Source: JAZMZS01 sp045120955
GTDB lineage: Bacteria > Bacillota > Clostridia > Oscillospirales > CAG-272
NCBI GenBank assembly: GCA_045120955.1
Contig: JBGVFH010000037.1
Location: 1-35,922 of the forward strand
DNA: 35,922 bases
Direction: 5' to 3'
Part shown: piece by piece, positions 15,592 to 24,450 of the stretch
How positions within the stretch are numbered: the first letter of the stretch is position 1
How the letters are laid out: every line of letters begins with the position of its first letter
Notes under the pieces: generated by a model
Told to the model about the DNA's origin: nothing
The model's database searches: none
Seen by the model: only the letters and a program-made list of their open reading frames with translations
Made by a program: the position numbers and the translations under genes

Positions 15592-16264
15592 GTGATTCTC
15601 TCATCGGCTTGCATATAGTGATGACGAGAATAGCGGTGCCAATGATAAAGCAGGCGACAGCAGGGTAGAGCGACCACAAAAGATAGCTGCGTATGCCAAA
15701 GGTAATGTTTGTAAAAAACTCAATGAGCATACACGAGCCGCCGAGCGAGTAGCAAAGACCGCTGTAGATATAGAGCTTTCCTCTGCGAAGATACCGAAAG
15801 CATACCGTTGCCGCCGTGCTTATCACGCAAAAAATGCCGCATACGGGAAAGGCAAAGCTCAAAAACCAACCGCCGTCAAAGAATAGGTCGATATACAAAA
15901 GATATGCCGCCGACAGAGCAAAATCCATCGGTACAAATATCACGGGGTTTGGATTTTTAAACCAAAGCGGAAGCACGCACAAGGCATATGCGAGCACAAT
16001 GCCTGCGCACGCAATACCCGACCAGCTGATGCTGTTGTTTATTCTCAGGTCGATGAGCAAAAGCAGTATTATCGGCAAAACGTAAAGCATGCTCAGTATA
16101 AACACTATGCCTTTTTTACTGATGCTTTCTTTTTTTTCGGATACAGCGGGGTATGGGGGAGGCGTGTGTCTTACAATAAGCTCGGGGTGATATACCTTTG
16201 TGCCGCACAATGGACAGGACCTTTCGCTGTCGCAGAGCTTGACACCGCATTTTATACAGTACAT
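15569..16264 (-). CDS. Zinc-ribbon membrane protein (DUF6320-like)
   Basis: 231 residues. The N-terminus is a zinc ribbon with two CxxC knuckles (CIKCGVKLCDSERSCPLCG, residues 3-21), then a Pro-rich linker. About six membrane segments follow, from roughly residue 50 to 220. Proteins of this build, which I recall as DUF6320, occur next to alcohol-acetyltransferase-like or condensation-domain genes, exactly as here. Its function is not known. The gene starts 16 bp after the stop of the upstream fusion gene and overlaps the next gene, consistent with one transcript. Confidence 0.82.
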   Translation of the reverse strand: MYCIKCGVKLCDSERSCPLCGTKVYHPELIVRHTPPPYPAVSEKKESISKKGIVFILSMLYVLPIILLLLIDLRINNSISWSGIACAGIVLAYALCVLPLWFKNPNPVIFVPMDFALSAAYLLYIDLFFDGGWFLSFAFPVCGIFCVISTAATVCFRYLRRGKLYIYSGLCYSLGGSCMLIEFFTNITFGIRSYLLWSLYPAVACFIIGTAILVITICKPMRESLEKRLFI

Positions 16265-16279
16265 ATTTTAGCCTTTCTT

Positions 16280-18463
16280 TCAGTTTTTATTCTCAAGCTC
16301 AAGCGAGCCGTTGTTACTCTCGACGCATATCTCCAGTCCCGCATCTCTGAGCACCTCGAAAAACTCACGCTCGAGCAACGGGTCGATGCATTTTCTGACA
16401 AAGTTCATATACAGAGTTCCGTTGTAAGAGAGCATTCCGCAGTTGAAGGTCGTTGTTGCCTGAGTTCCGAGGATAAAGTCCATTCTTTTGACAAAGCTGC
16501 GCATTTCATCGGGCATTTCGATATTTCCGAGATTTGAGAGTGTAAGGCAGGACTTTCTTTCACCTACGATGTTGTATACTGTCTTCATGGCGAAGTTTTT
16601 CAAAAACAGCGGAAGCACCTTTACAATGACCGAGCGTTCGCTGTTAACATTTGTGGTGATGCGTGAGAGCATTTCCTTTTTTGTGATGAGCATTTTCATC
16701 TGATGATGGACGCTTTGGCATATCTCGTCAAGCTCCCATTCTCCGAGCCGCTGATTTATCTCAGGTGTGACATAAAGGGCGAAGTTTCGCACCGACTTTG
16801 ATGAAAAAAACGGGCGCAGATTTACGGGGATGAGAACCTTTACGGGCTTGTATTTTTTCGGGCTTTTGACGCGGCTTGCCTGAATATTGCATATCGCTTT
16901 CATAAGTGCGCCGCATATAAATGCTGTCAGCGTAACGCCAAGCTCCTTTGCTTTTTTTACAACAGCGGCACAATCGGCCATCATGGTTATGTTGTAGGAA
17001 AAGTCACTATGACTGTCTTTGCCGGGAAGCTTGTATGCGGTGCTCTCGGCACGGCTTTTTGACACGTCCGAGGTGTTTTTGAGAAAGCTGTCCTCCAGCT
17101 CCTCCTCTCTCGGCATCTGGAGCCTGTCAAGAATTCCGTGCTCGCACGGAACGCTCACTCCGTGTTTTTGGAGGATGTATTCGGCGAGCAGCGATTTTAA
17201 AAACATCATGCCGCCTGTGCCGTCTGTCAGCGCATGAAAATATTCGACTGCTACTCTGCTTTTGTAAACTATGACACGCATAGCACAGTCTTTTATCTGC
17301 TTGTGGCTCATGCGTGCGATAGGCGAGCATTTTTCGTCTGCTATCTCGGGGGCTGACGGCATTTCCTCAAGATAATACCAAAACGCACCTCTGCGAAGAC
17401 GCACGGCAACAGAAGGAAATCTTCTCGCAGTAACATCAAGGGCTGACTGCATTACCGTTTTGTCGATATCCTCGTACAGGGTAGCGCTGAGGCGGAAGAC
17501 GTTGGACCAGTTTCGGCGGCGTGCGGCGGGGTATATCTTTGCCGCATTGTCAAGACGCATCCAGCGCAGCTTTCTTTCATACGGCAGAATTTTGCGGAGG
17601 AAGGTATTGATATTTGTAAAGTCGCTTTTATTTTCTTTGAGACAGAACAGAACATATCCGTGCCACATTCCGTCTTTTATATATAAAGAGGAGTCACACC
17701 CCGACTCGAGCAGCTTTTTATGCAGCTCTGTCGAGTCGCCGAGCATTATCTCGTCCCCGCCCGCAAATATCAGTGACGGCGGCATTCCGCAAAGGTCACC
17801 GAAAAGAGGAGATACGAGAGGGTTCGTTCTGTCGGTGGTGTAGCAGTCGGCAAAATACGACAGCTTCTCCTTCGTCATTGAAGGGTCGTTGTTTTTGTTT
17901 TCGGTATAGGAGTCGGAGCTTGCGGTAAGGTCGGTCCAAGGGGATATGGCAATAAGACCGCACGGACGGGGGAGATTTTGCGCTTTGAGCATCATGCACA
18001 GCGAATATATCATACCTCCGCCTGCACTTTCCCCGCACAGCACTATTCTGTCCGCACGTATTCCCTCCGAGAGCATATATTTGTATGCTTCGAGTGCGTC
18101 CTCAAGCGCTGAGGGGTAAGGGTGCTCGGGTGCGAGTCTGTACGCAATGCAAAAGACCTTCATCCCCGTCTCTGCGGCAAGAACAGAGCCAAAGCCCAGC
18201 GAATATTCGAGACTTCCGCAGGTGTAGCCGCCGCCGTGAAGATAAAGTATCGCACCGTCACGGGTCCGGTCATTCGGAGTTACCCATGCCGCTTTGAAAT
18301 TTGAAAAGTTTTTAAATGAAAGCGTTATCTCCTTGCGACGTGTATACCGCATAAGCTCCCCGAGCTTGTCCTGGGCTTTCCTCGATGTTTCAAGAGAAAC
18401 TCCCAAAAACAGTGGGCGAAGCGCTCCCATCTGCTTTTTTATAAATTTACCGCTTACTGCCAT
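16280..18463 (-). CDS. Alpha/beta hydrolase fused to a condensation/acyltransferase-like domain
   Basis: 727 residues in two parts. Residues 1-295 are a hormone-sensitive-lipase-type hydrolase: oxyanion HGGG at 76-79, GESAG with nucleophile Ser146, acid Asp237 in GGDE, and His268 in MWHGY, so the triad is complete. Residues 300-727 resemble alcohol acetyltransferase, PapA-type and NRPS condensation proteins, with HALTDG (His410, Asp414) as the active-site motif and VLIPVNLRPFF later on. One chain may thus join an esterase with an acyl transferase; the acyl and acceptor substrates are unknown. It heads a three-gene run with the zinc-ribbon and membrane proteins. The consensus promoter lies at 18503-18531. 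Confidence 0.9.
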   Translation of the reverse strand: MAVSGKFIKKQMGALRPLFLGVSLETSRKAQDKLGELMRYTRRKEITLSFKNFSNFKAAWVTPNDRTRDGAILYLHGGGYTCGSLEYSLGFGSVLAAETGMKVFCIAYRLAPEHPYPSALEDALEAYKYMLSEGIRADRIVLCGESAGGGMIYSLCMMLKAQNLPRPCGLIAISPWTDLTASSDSYTENKNNDPSMTKEKLSYFADCYTTDRTNPLVSPLFGDLCGMPPSLIFAGGDEIMLGDSTELHKKLLESGCDSSLYIKDGMWHGYVLFCLKENKSDFTNINTFLRKILPYERKLRWMRLDNAAKIYPAARRRNWSNVFRLSATLYEDIDKTVMQSALDVTARRFPSVAVRLRRGAFWYYLEEMPSAPEIADEKCSPIARMSHKQIKDCAMRVIVYKSRVAVEYFHALTDGTGGMMFLKSLLAEYILQKHGVSVPCEHGILDRLQMPREEELEDSFLKNTSDVSKSRAESTAYKLPGKDSHSDFSYNITMMADCAAVVKKAKELGVTLTAFICGALMKAICNIQASRVKSPKKYKPVKVLIPVNLRPFFSSKSVRNFALYVTPEINQRLGEWELDEICQSVHHQMKMLITKKEMLSRITTNVNSERSVIVKVLPLFLKNFAMKTVYNIVGERKSCLTLSNLGNIEMPDEMRSFVKRMDFILGTQATTTFNCGMLSYNGTLYMNFVRKCIDPLLEREFFEVLRDAGLEICVESNNGSLELENKN

Positions 18464-18502
18464 GTTTCTACCTTTAAAAAGAATATATTTTCCTATTATA
18501 AT

Positions 18503-18531
18503 ATTCTACATTATTTTTAGTGTGCTGTCAA
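18503..18531 (-). promoter_or_regulatory. Sigma-A promoter of the hydrolase-condensation operon
   Basis: On the minus strand: TTGACA (18526-18531), 17-base spacer, TAGAAT (18503-18508), about 35 bp upstream of the start codon. It is back to back with the GntR promoter. Confidence 0.75.
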
Positions 18532-18560
18532 TTAAAATTATAAACAATTCAAAAAGGCTA

Positions 18561-18589
18561 TTGACAGACATGGGGAGTGATGCTATAGT
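18561..18589 (+). promoter_or_regulatory. Sigma-A promoter of the ytrA-like operon
   Basis: TTGACA (18561-18566), 17-base spacer, TATAGT (18584-18589). The start point would fall inside the operator that follows immediately. Confidence 0.85.
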
Positions 18590-18620
18590 ATAAGTGTACT
18601 AATACAAGTAGTACACTTAT
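18590..18620 (+). promoter_or_regulatory. Near-perfect operator of the GntR/YtrA-like repressor
   Basis: ATAAGTGTACT (18590-18600) and its exact inverted copy AGTACACTTAT (18610-18620) flank a nine-base spacer. The palindrome abuts the -10 and covers the likely start of transcription, so binding would block initiation. The GntR gene begins 17 bp downstream. AGTGTACT-type sites are typical of the YtrA subfamily. Confidence 0.85.
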
Positions 18621-18637
18621 GCAAAAGGAGAGAGATA

Positions 18638-19033
18638 ATGCTTGTAATTGACAAGTACAGCGCAAAGCCGATATACGAGCAGATAATTGACGGAATAGAA
18701 AAAGACATCCTTCTCGGTATATTGAACGAGGGCGATGCTGTGCCGTCGGTGCGTGAGCTGTCTGTCACGCTTGGGATAAATCCAAACACAGTACAAAAAG
18801 CATATATTGAGCTTGACAGACGAAGCATCATCATATCCGGCCACGGTGTCGGCAGCTTTGTAAAGAGCGGGGCGCTCGCCGCAATAAAAGAGAGCGAAAG
18901 AAAAAAGCTTGAGCATTTGCACCGATTAGCGTCTGAGCTGTACCTTGCGGGAGTCGCAAAGGAGGAGCTTTTCGATGTGATAGACCGAGCGTACAAACAA
19001 AAAGAGGAGGACAAAGATGATAAGCGCAAGTAA
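18638..19033 (+). CDS. GntR family regulator, YtrA type
   Basis: 131-residue DNA-binding repressor. Winged helix at about 10-75 (KPIYEQIIDGIEKDILLG, then SVRELSVTLGINPNTVQKAY) followed by a short helical dimerisation tail; the large effector domain of other GntR families is absent, which is the YtrA pattern. It probably senses cell-envelope stress, as YtrA-type operons do. AAAGGAG lies eight bases before the ATG. The 3' end overlaps the ABC ATPase gene by 17 bp, and the operator above lies at its promoter, so the operon should be autorepressed. Confidence 0.92.
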   Translation: MLVIDKYSAKPIYEQIIDGIEKDILLGILNEGDAVPSVRELSVTLGINPNTVQKAYIELDRRSIIISGHGVGSFVKSGALAAIKESERKKLEHLHRLASELYLAGVAKEELFDVIDRAYKQKEEDKDDKRK

Positions 19034-19916
19034 TGTCACGATGCGGTTTGAGGATTTTGAGGCGCTCAAAGACCTCAACTGCAATATACCAAACGGATGT
19101 ATATACGGTCTTGTCGGCTCGAACGGAGCGGGAAAGTCTACCTTTCTGCGGCTCATTTCGGGAGTTTACAGACCTCAGAGCGGAGAGATAACGATAGACG
19201 GCGAGAGCGTATACGAAAACCCCGCAGCCAAAAACAAGATAGTGTACATACCGGACGACCTGTATTTTCTGCCGCAGTCGAACATGAACAAGATGGCGGC
19301 GTTTTACAAGGCGATATATCCGCAGTTCAGCTATGAGAGATTTCACAATCTGACCGCTACCTTCAAGCTCGACCCGAAAGCAAATCTCAATACTTTTTCA
19401 AAGGGTATGCGCCGTCAGGCGGCGACCATTCTCGGTCTTTCTACTATGCCGCAGTTTTTGTTCTTTGACGAGACATTTGACGGTCTTGACCCCGTCATGC
19501 GAAACCTCGTAAAGACTGTCATTTACAATGACGTAATGGAGAGAAATACTACTACGATAATCACATCGCATTCGCTGCGTGAGCTTGAGGACACCTGCGA
19601 CCAGCTCGCACTTCTTCACAAGGGCGGCATCGTATTTGAGTCTGACATACAAAATCTCAAGACCTCGCTTTTTAAGGTGCAGGTGGCATTTGACTGCGAG
19701 TATTCTCAGCAGAAATTTGCGGGAATAGATATGCTCAGCTACTCGCAGAGCGGCTCTGTTGCCAATTTCATTGTCAGAGGGGACAGAGAAGAGGTAAAGG
19801 CAAGGCTCAGAGAAATGAATCCGATGCTCATAGATATACTTCCTCTCGGTCTTGAAGAGGTGTTCATATACGAGATGGAAGCGCTCGGATACGCTTTTAA
19901 AGATGTTCTTATGTAA
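19017..19916 (+). CDS. ABC transporter ATP-binding protein (YtrB-like)
   Basis: 299-residue ATPase of an ABC exporter. Walker A is GSNGAGKST (residues 34-42), the signature is FSKGMRRQ in place of LSGGQ, Walker B is FLFFDETFDGLD, and the switch His lies in TSHSLREL. The C-terminal 80 residues are the extra domain seen in BcrA/YtrB-type ATPases. The ATG is inside the end of the GntR gene with GGAGGA upstream. It pairs with the large permease gene that starts 12 bp after its stop. Confidence 0.93.
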   Translation: MISASNVTMRFEDFEALKDLNCNIPNGCIYGLVGSNGAGKSTFLRLISGVYRPQSGEITIDGESVYENPAAKNKIVYIPDDLYFLPQSNMNKMAAFYKAIYPQFSYERFHNLTATFKLDPKANLNTFSKGMRRQAATILGLSTMPQFLFFDETFDGLDPVMRNLVKTVIYNDVMERNTTTIITSHSLRELEDTCDQLALLHKGGIVFESDIQNLKTSLFKVQVAFDCEYSQQKFAGIDMLSYSQSGSVANFIVRGDREEVKARLREMNPMLIDILPLGLEEVFIYEMEALGYAFKDVLM

Positions 19917-19927
19917 GGAGGCAAAAA

Positions 19928-22180
19928 ATGAATAGATCTTTCAATGTTCGCCTCTATCTTGAGGGACTGAAGAAAACAAAGCTTGTCGGAATTGCTGCCG
20001 CAATCATCACGGTGGTGCTTTGCTATATAATTCCGATAGTATATATGGTCGAAGAATTTGATACAAATGTGACAGATTATGTGTATGACGTTAAGATATC
20101 CGAGTTTGCGATACCTCTGATGATAATATTCGTTTTTGCTCCTTTCTTTGTCAGCAGTATGTTCTCGTACCTTAACAAGAGAAACGAGTCTGACTTTTAC
20201 CATGCTATACCGTACAAGCGCACGGCGGTATTTAATTCCTTTATGCTGGCGGCATTTACCTGGGTCGCCGCTATCATTGTATGTTCCGTTTTGGTAACTA
20301 CGGCGCTTTGGAGCGTGGCGCCCGGGGTAAGTTTTGACGTATCGATCCCGCCGCTGTTGATACTCTCGGCTCTGCTGTCATGCTTGCTTTTGATGTGCTT
20401 TATGGCTGTGTCGGTCAGCCTGACGGGTACTGCAACATCTAACTTGTTTATATTTGCGCTTCTTGCATGCTTTGTGCGTGTTATCTGTCTCATGTTTACT
20501 ACCTCGGTTGAGACGACGGCGTGCATTTGGGATTCGGGGGCTGTTTTCGGCGGCTTTACAGAGATCGGTTTTTATATGCCGCTCTCGCATTTTTTCGGAG
20601 TTGTTGATGTATATGACACGGCACGTGCATTTGCAAATATACCGCTGTATGTATATACTGCCGTTGTCAGTATCGGACTGTACGTTCTTGCTTGTTGGCT
20701 CTATACACGCCGCCGCAGCGAAATGGCAGGGAAGAGCGCCCCGAACAAAATTTTACAGCATGTATACCGCATAGCGTTTACCACTCCGTTTGCTCTTATC
20801 ATTTTCATGCTTTTGACAGAAGAGGTGCTCACCGGCGATGCCGGTATGGATATCAGCGTTTATATCGTGCTCGTTGTAGTTGTATTGCTCGTATATTATC
20901 TCTATGAGCTGACAACGACAAAGTCACCCAAAAATATGCTCAAGGCAACAAAGTACCTTGTCGTATTGCTGCTCGTCGGTCTTACGTATATGGGTGCTGT
21001 GGCTGCTGTCAGAAGCACCGTGCTATCAAAGTCACCTGCAGCCGATGAGATAGAGTCTGTGGTACTTAACGTGAATGAAAATGAATACTATGAGAGCGTG
21101 GTCGAGTACGATGATCTTGTTTGCCGAAACGTCAAGGTGTACAACGGCGAAGTGAGAGAGTATATCGCACAGGCACTTGACTTCTCTATCGAAAGCGTAA
21201 AGGACGGCTCGTACAACACAAGACGCAGATATGACGGCTATTGGGGCGGCGGAGACAATTACACTCAGTATTATTTTGCAACCGTAAAGATAAACATGAC
21301 AAACGGTCAGAGCATTTCGAGAAAGCTCAAATTTTTGCAGGATGACTATCTGAAAATGCTTGCAGCTGCAAGAAGCTCCGACGAGTACGGTCAGGCATAT
21401 TTGAAAATACCGCAGCCGGAGAGCATATACAGCATGTCCGTGAATATAACGGGTGATAAGAGTGCTGAGAAGCTATACGAGTGCTTTTACTCAGAGTATT
21501 CGGCATTGACAGATGAGCAAAAGCTGCAGGTAAAGATGTCATCAGAGAGCAGCTTCTTATACATGATAGAGTGCTACGGCAGAGAGGATCTTAGCTCATT
21601 TTACTTTATTATGAACATCTCGAAAAATACTCCGAAGACGCTTTCAATGCTCTCAAATATGATGGCTGAGGCTGATTCGGGTTCGTATGCCGACTCAGAG
21701 AATGTCAGCTACTCAAACAAGCAGGCTGCAGAGAAGATATTCAACACATATCTGAGCGGGGGCGAGGAGTATTTTGACAAATACCGGCAAAACTCCGAAA
21801 AACAGCTCAATTTCTCATTGGGTGTGAATGTATACGGCTCGGACGGAGGCATTATCGGTATTTACAATACGGACTACAGCTCTTACAGCTCGAATAAAAT
21901 AGACTACGATGAGGGGGCGGAGATGATCGAGTTCTTGCTCGAGCACGGCTCTGAGGTGTATGATGAAAACAAGGCTGTTATATATGTGAGCGCATATTAC
22001 AATGAGGAAAAGTACGAGTATAAAGCAGAGACTGCGTACTACAAGGGATATGAAAGCATCAATGCTGAGATGATATATTATGTAGATGAAAAGCTGATAG
22101 AAAACATATCCGACATTCTCACCGACTATGACGAATATGACAAGGTTGAGGATGTTGTCACGGAAAAGATGTACTATTGA
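19928..22180 (+). CDS. ABC-2-type permease with large extracytoplasmic domain (DUF6449-like)
   Basis: 750-residue membrane partner of the ATPase. Residues 15-365 hold about eight hydrophobic segments (for example near 18-40, 60-80, 98-120, 135-160, 170-190, 235-255, 280-300, 345-363). The remaining 380 residues are hydrophilic and Tyr/Ser/Glu-rich and should face outside. I recall this build as DUF6449 permeases in YtrA operons of Clostridia. AAGGAGG lies 7 bases before the ATG. The substrate is unknown; related systems deal with peptide antibiotics or wall stress. Confidence 0.88.
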   Translation: MNRSFNVRLYLEGLKKTKLVGIAAAIITVVLCYIIPIVYMVEEFDTNVTDYVYDVKISEFAIPLMIIFVFAPFFVSSMFSYLNKRNESDFYHAIPYKRTAVFNSFMLAAFTWVAAIIVCSVLVTTALWSVAPGVSFDVSIPPLLILSALLSCLLLMCFMAVSVSLTGTATSNLFIFALLACFVRVICLMFTTSVETTACIWDSGAVFGGFTEIGFYMPLSHFFGVVDVYDTARAFANIPLYVYTAVVSIGLYVLACWLYTRRRSEMAGKSAPNKILQHVYRIAFTTPFALIIFMLLTEEVLTGDAGMDISVYIVLVVVVLLVYYLYELTTTKSPKNMLKATKYLVVLLLVGLTYMGAVAAVRSTVLSKSPAADEIESVVLNVNENEYYESVVEYDDLVCRNVKVYNGEVREYIAQALDFSIESVKDGSYNTRRRYDGYWGGGDNYTQYYFATVKINMTNGQSISRKLKFLQDDYLKMLAAARSSDEYGQAYLKIPQPESIYSMSVNITGDKSAEKLYECFYSEYSALTDEQKLQVKMSSESSFLYMIECYGREDLSSFYFIMNISKNTPKTLSMLSNMMAEADSGSYADSENVSYSNKQAAEKIFNTYLSGGEEYFDKYRQNSEKQLNFSLGVNVYGSDGGIIGIYNTDYSSYSSNKIDYDEGAEMIEFLLEHGSEVYDENKAVIYVSAYYNEEKYEYKAETAYYKGYESINAEMIYYVDEKLIENISDILTDYDEYDKVEDVVTEKMYY

Positions 22181-22194
22181 CGGAAGGACCGAGG

Positions 22195-22213
22195 ATGACA
22201 GCGTGTCTGTCAT
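22195..22213 (+). other. Short hairpin between permease and regulator genes
   Basis: ATGACAG (22195-22201) and CTGTCAT (22207-22213) are perfect complements around CGTGT. No T-run follows. It may tune translation or processing of the downstream regulator message. Confidence 0.4.
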
Positions 22214-22230
22214 GAGAGGGGTGTCGAAAA

Positions 22231-22626
22231 ATGAACGAGGAAATTTCAGAGTGCAGCCGCACCTATGATATAGGGGAGCTGACGGTCGACACGGAAAGCG
22301 AGCAGGTTTGGCGTCGGGGAGACAGGATAAGACTGCCGCATATGGAGTATGAGCTGCTCATGTATCTGATAAGGCACCCCGACAGAGTTTTTACAAAAGA
22401 GGAGCTGATACTCGCAATATGGGGTTATGAGTGCCTCGGACAGAGCGCAACGCTGACCGTGCATATCAACAGGCTCAGAAAAAAACTCGAGCCCGATATC
22501 AGATGCCCTACGGTTATAGAGACTGTGTGGGGTGTCGGGTATAAGCTGAGCAAAAGCTCGATGTCGCAAAAAACGACAGGATGTGAAAACACGGTATACG
22601 GCACAGAACCTATGAGCCGCTTTTAA
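22231..22626 (+). CDS. Orphan OmpR/PhoB-type winged-helix regulator without receiver domain
   Basis: 131 residues: a short lead, then one OmpR-type winged-helix domain (about 12-105) with RLPHMEYELLMYLIRHPDRV, FTKEELILAIWGY, VHINRLRKKLEP and VWGVGYKL. There is no receiver domain and no membrane segment. Such lone domains may act as constitutive or partner-dependent regulators. It starts 50 bp after the permease stop on the same strand and ends in a strong terminator, so it is likely the last gene of the YtrA-type operon. No histidine kinase is nearby. Confidence 0.88.
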   Translation: MNEEISECSRTYDIGELTVDTESEQVWRRGDRIRLPHMEYELLMYLIRHPDRVFTKEELILAIWGYECLGQSATLTVHINRLRKKLEPDIRCPTVIETVWGVGYKLSKSSMSQKTTGCENTVYGTEPMSRF

Positions 22627-22637
22627 CTTTATAAAAC

Positions 22638-22683
22638 AGCAAAAAGAGCGTTTCCAGAGCTTTTCGGGAAATGCTCTTTTTGC
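22638..22683 (+). terminator. Terminator of the GntR-ABC-winged helix operon
   Basis: AGCAAAAAGAGCGTTTCC (22638-22655) pairs with GGAAATGCTCTTTTTGCT (22666-22683) with a single G-T pair. It begins 11 bp past the stop. Poly-A and poly-T tracts lie within the stem. Confidence 0.85.
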
Positions 22684-22819
22684 TATTGATGCCAACTGCG
22701 CATAATTTATTTTCTGTGCCGAAACTATGATTAAGAGCCGAATGTAGAGAGATTTTTTAGCATAATGTTGTTTTTCCTTGTGTTAATGTTTGGAGTTGTA
22801 AAATGCACAAAAAAACATA

Positions 22820-22848
22820 TTGACAAAAAGTTTTTTTGGCGGTATTAT
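22820..22848 (+). promoter_or_regulatory. Sigma-A promoter of the solute-binding lipoprotein operon
   Basis: TTGACA (22820-22825), 17-base spacer, TATTAT (22843-22848), about 75 bp before the ATG. Confidence 0.8.
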
Positions 22849-22922
22849 GAGGTAAATCGGTGATGTAAGAAAATTTGCCGTGATGATTATAGTTTGCTTT
22901 TTTTAGGAGAAAGGTGGTTGTT

Positions 22923-24419
22923 ATGAAAAAGAAATTAAGCTTTTTGCTTGCAGCTCTGATGTTGTCATCCTGCCTTGCAGGCTGCGCAAACGGCTCAGGC
23001 ACGGACACGGATACCAACACGGCGCAAAATTCCGCATCCGAATCGGTGAGCGACCAAGAGCTTCCGGATATTCCGAGCGGAGTTACCTACAACGGATACG
23101 AGTTTACTACGCTTGTCAGCGGAACGCTTAAATACAGCGATTTTGACTTTGAACAAAATGACGGCTCGTATGAGACGGTAAATGCTGCAATAGAAAAAAG
23201 AAATGCACAAATAGAGCAAAAGTATGATATCAAATTCAACAATGTGACGGAGTTCGGCACTTAGTTCGGAAACGGTCCCGGATATACAAAGATAAGCACC
23301 GACTACGCCTCCAACGACTGTCAGTACGATCTGTGTATGGTTGGAACATACGATGCGGCACAGCTTGCTCTCGGACTGTACCTTCAGGATCTGAACAGCA
23401 CGCCGTATATCGACCTTGAAAAATCATGGTGGGATCAAAAGGCAAACGAGGATCTTTCCATAAACGGTGTTGTATTCTATACAACAGGAGATATCAGCTT
23501 TGTCGACAATATCTGCACGCATATGATAATGTTCAACAAGGGCCTTATGAGTGAGCTTTCGCTTCAGTCTCCGTATGAGCTGGTCAAAAATGACAGCTGG
23601 GATTTTGATACCTTTGAGCAATATATAAAGAAAGCCTCCAAGGACCTCGACGGAAATGACACAAAGGATGAAAATGACCGCTACGGACTGCTTACATGGA
23701 ACGACGTTATCCATCAGGCGCTTCATTCCTCAAGGCAGAGAGTCGCTACGATAAACTCAAACGGATATATGGGGTTGACTGTATACAATGATGTTACGGT
23801 AAATCTCATGCAGTCGTATACCGAGCTTTTCTATGACAACACAAATACCTTTAACTATTCGCTGAGGGTGTCGTCGCAGAGCAACTGGGACGCTGTGAGA
23901 AAGGCGATGTTTGACAACGGACAGGCGTTGTTCTACACGACGCTGTTTACCACAGTACCAAAGCACCGTGACTCTTCTACTGATTTCGGTATCATACCCT
24001 ATCCCAAATATACGGAGAGTCAGTCGGAATACGGTCATTACGTAAGTGCAACACATTCGCAGATGATGTGCATTGAGACTATTCACCCGAATGTCGAAAT
24101 GGTCAGCATGATAGCAGAGGATCTTGCCTACACATCACAGCAGCTTGTCAAACCTGCCTACTACGATGATACTCTTATCGGAAAGCAGGTGCGTGATGAC
24201 GAGTCGATAGAAATGCGTGATATCATATTCTCATCGAGAGTTTTTGACGTAGGTATCTACTACAAGATAGGCGCAAATCAGACTATAGCCGCAAATCTCA
24301 CCGCACTGCTCAGTACGGGAGTCAATGACTTTACCAGCAGATATCAAAAGGTGCAGGCAGGTGCGCAGCAGATGATAGACGGAATAAACGACCAGTTTGA
24401 GAGCCTCAGAAACAAGTAA
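22923..24419 (+). pseudogene. Extracellular solute-binding lipoprotein interrupted by an in-frame amber codon
   Basis: A 498-codon frame encodes a family-1-type solute-binding protein: lipoprotein signal MKKKLSFLLAALMLSSCLAGC with the lipobox Cys at 21, an acidic Ser/Thr linker, GYEFTTLVSG, AAIEKRNAQIEQKYDIKF, then SNDCQYDLCMV and the binding-protein lobe. Codon 114 is TAG (23262-23264). The frame continues unbroken on both sides with normal family sequence, so only one base separates it from an intact gene. As drawn, the product is a 113-residue fragment. SpoVAE in this window uses TAG as a normal stop, so recoding is unlikely. A sequencing error or a recent nonsense mutation is more likely. 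No permease genes are adjacent. GGAGAAAGGTGG precedes the ATG. Confidence 0.85.
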
Positions 24420-24450
24420 AATAAAATACAAAAAAGCGGATCTTTACAGA

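Noticed and set aside
23262..23264. TAG reassigned to an amino acid in this organism
   Set aside because: spoVAE ends at a TAG exactly at the expected family C-terminus, and no other gene shows an internal TAG.
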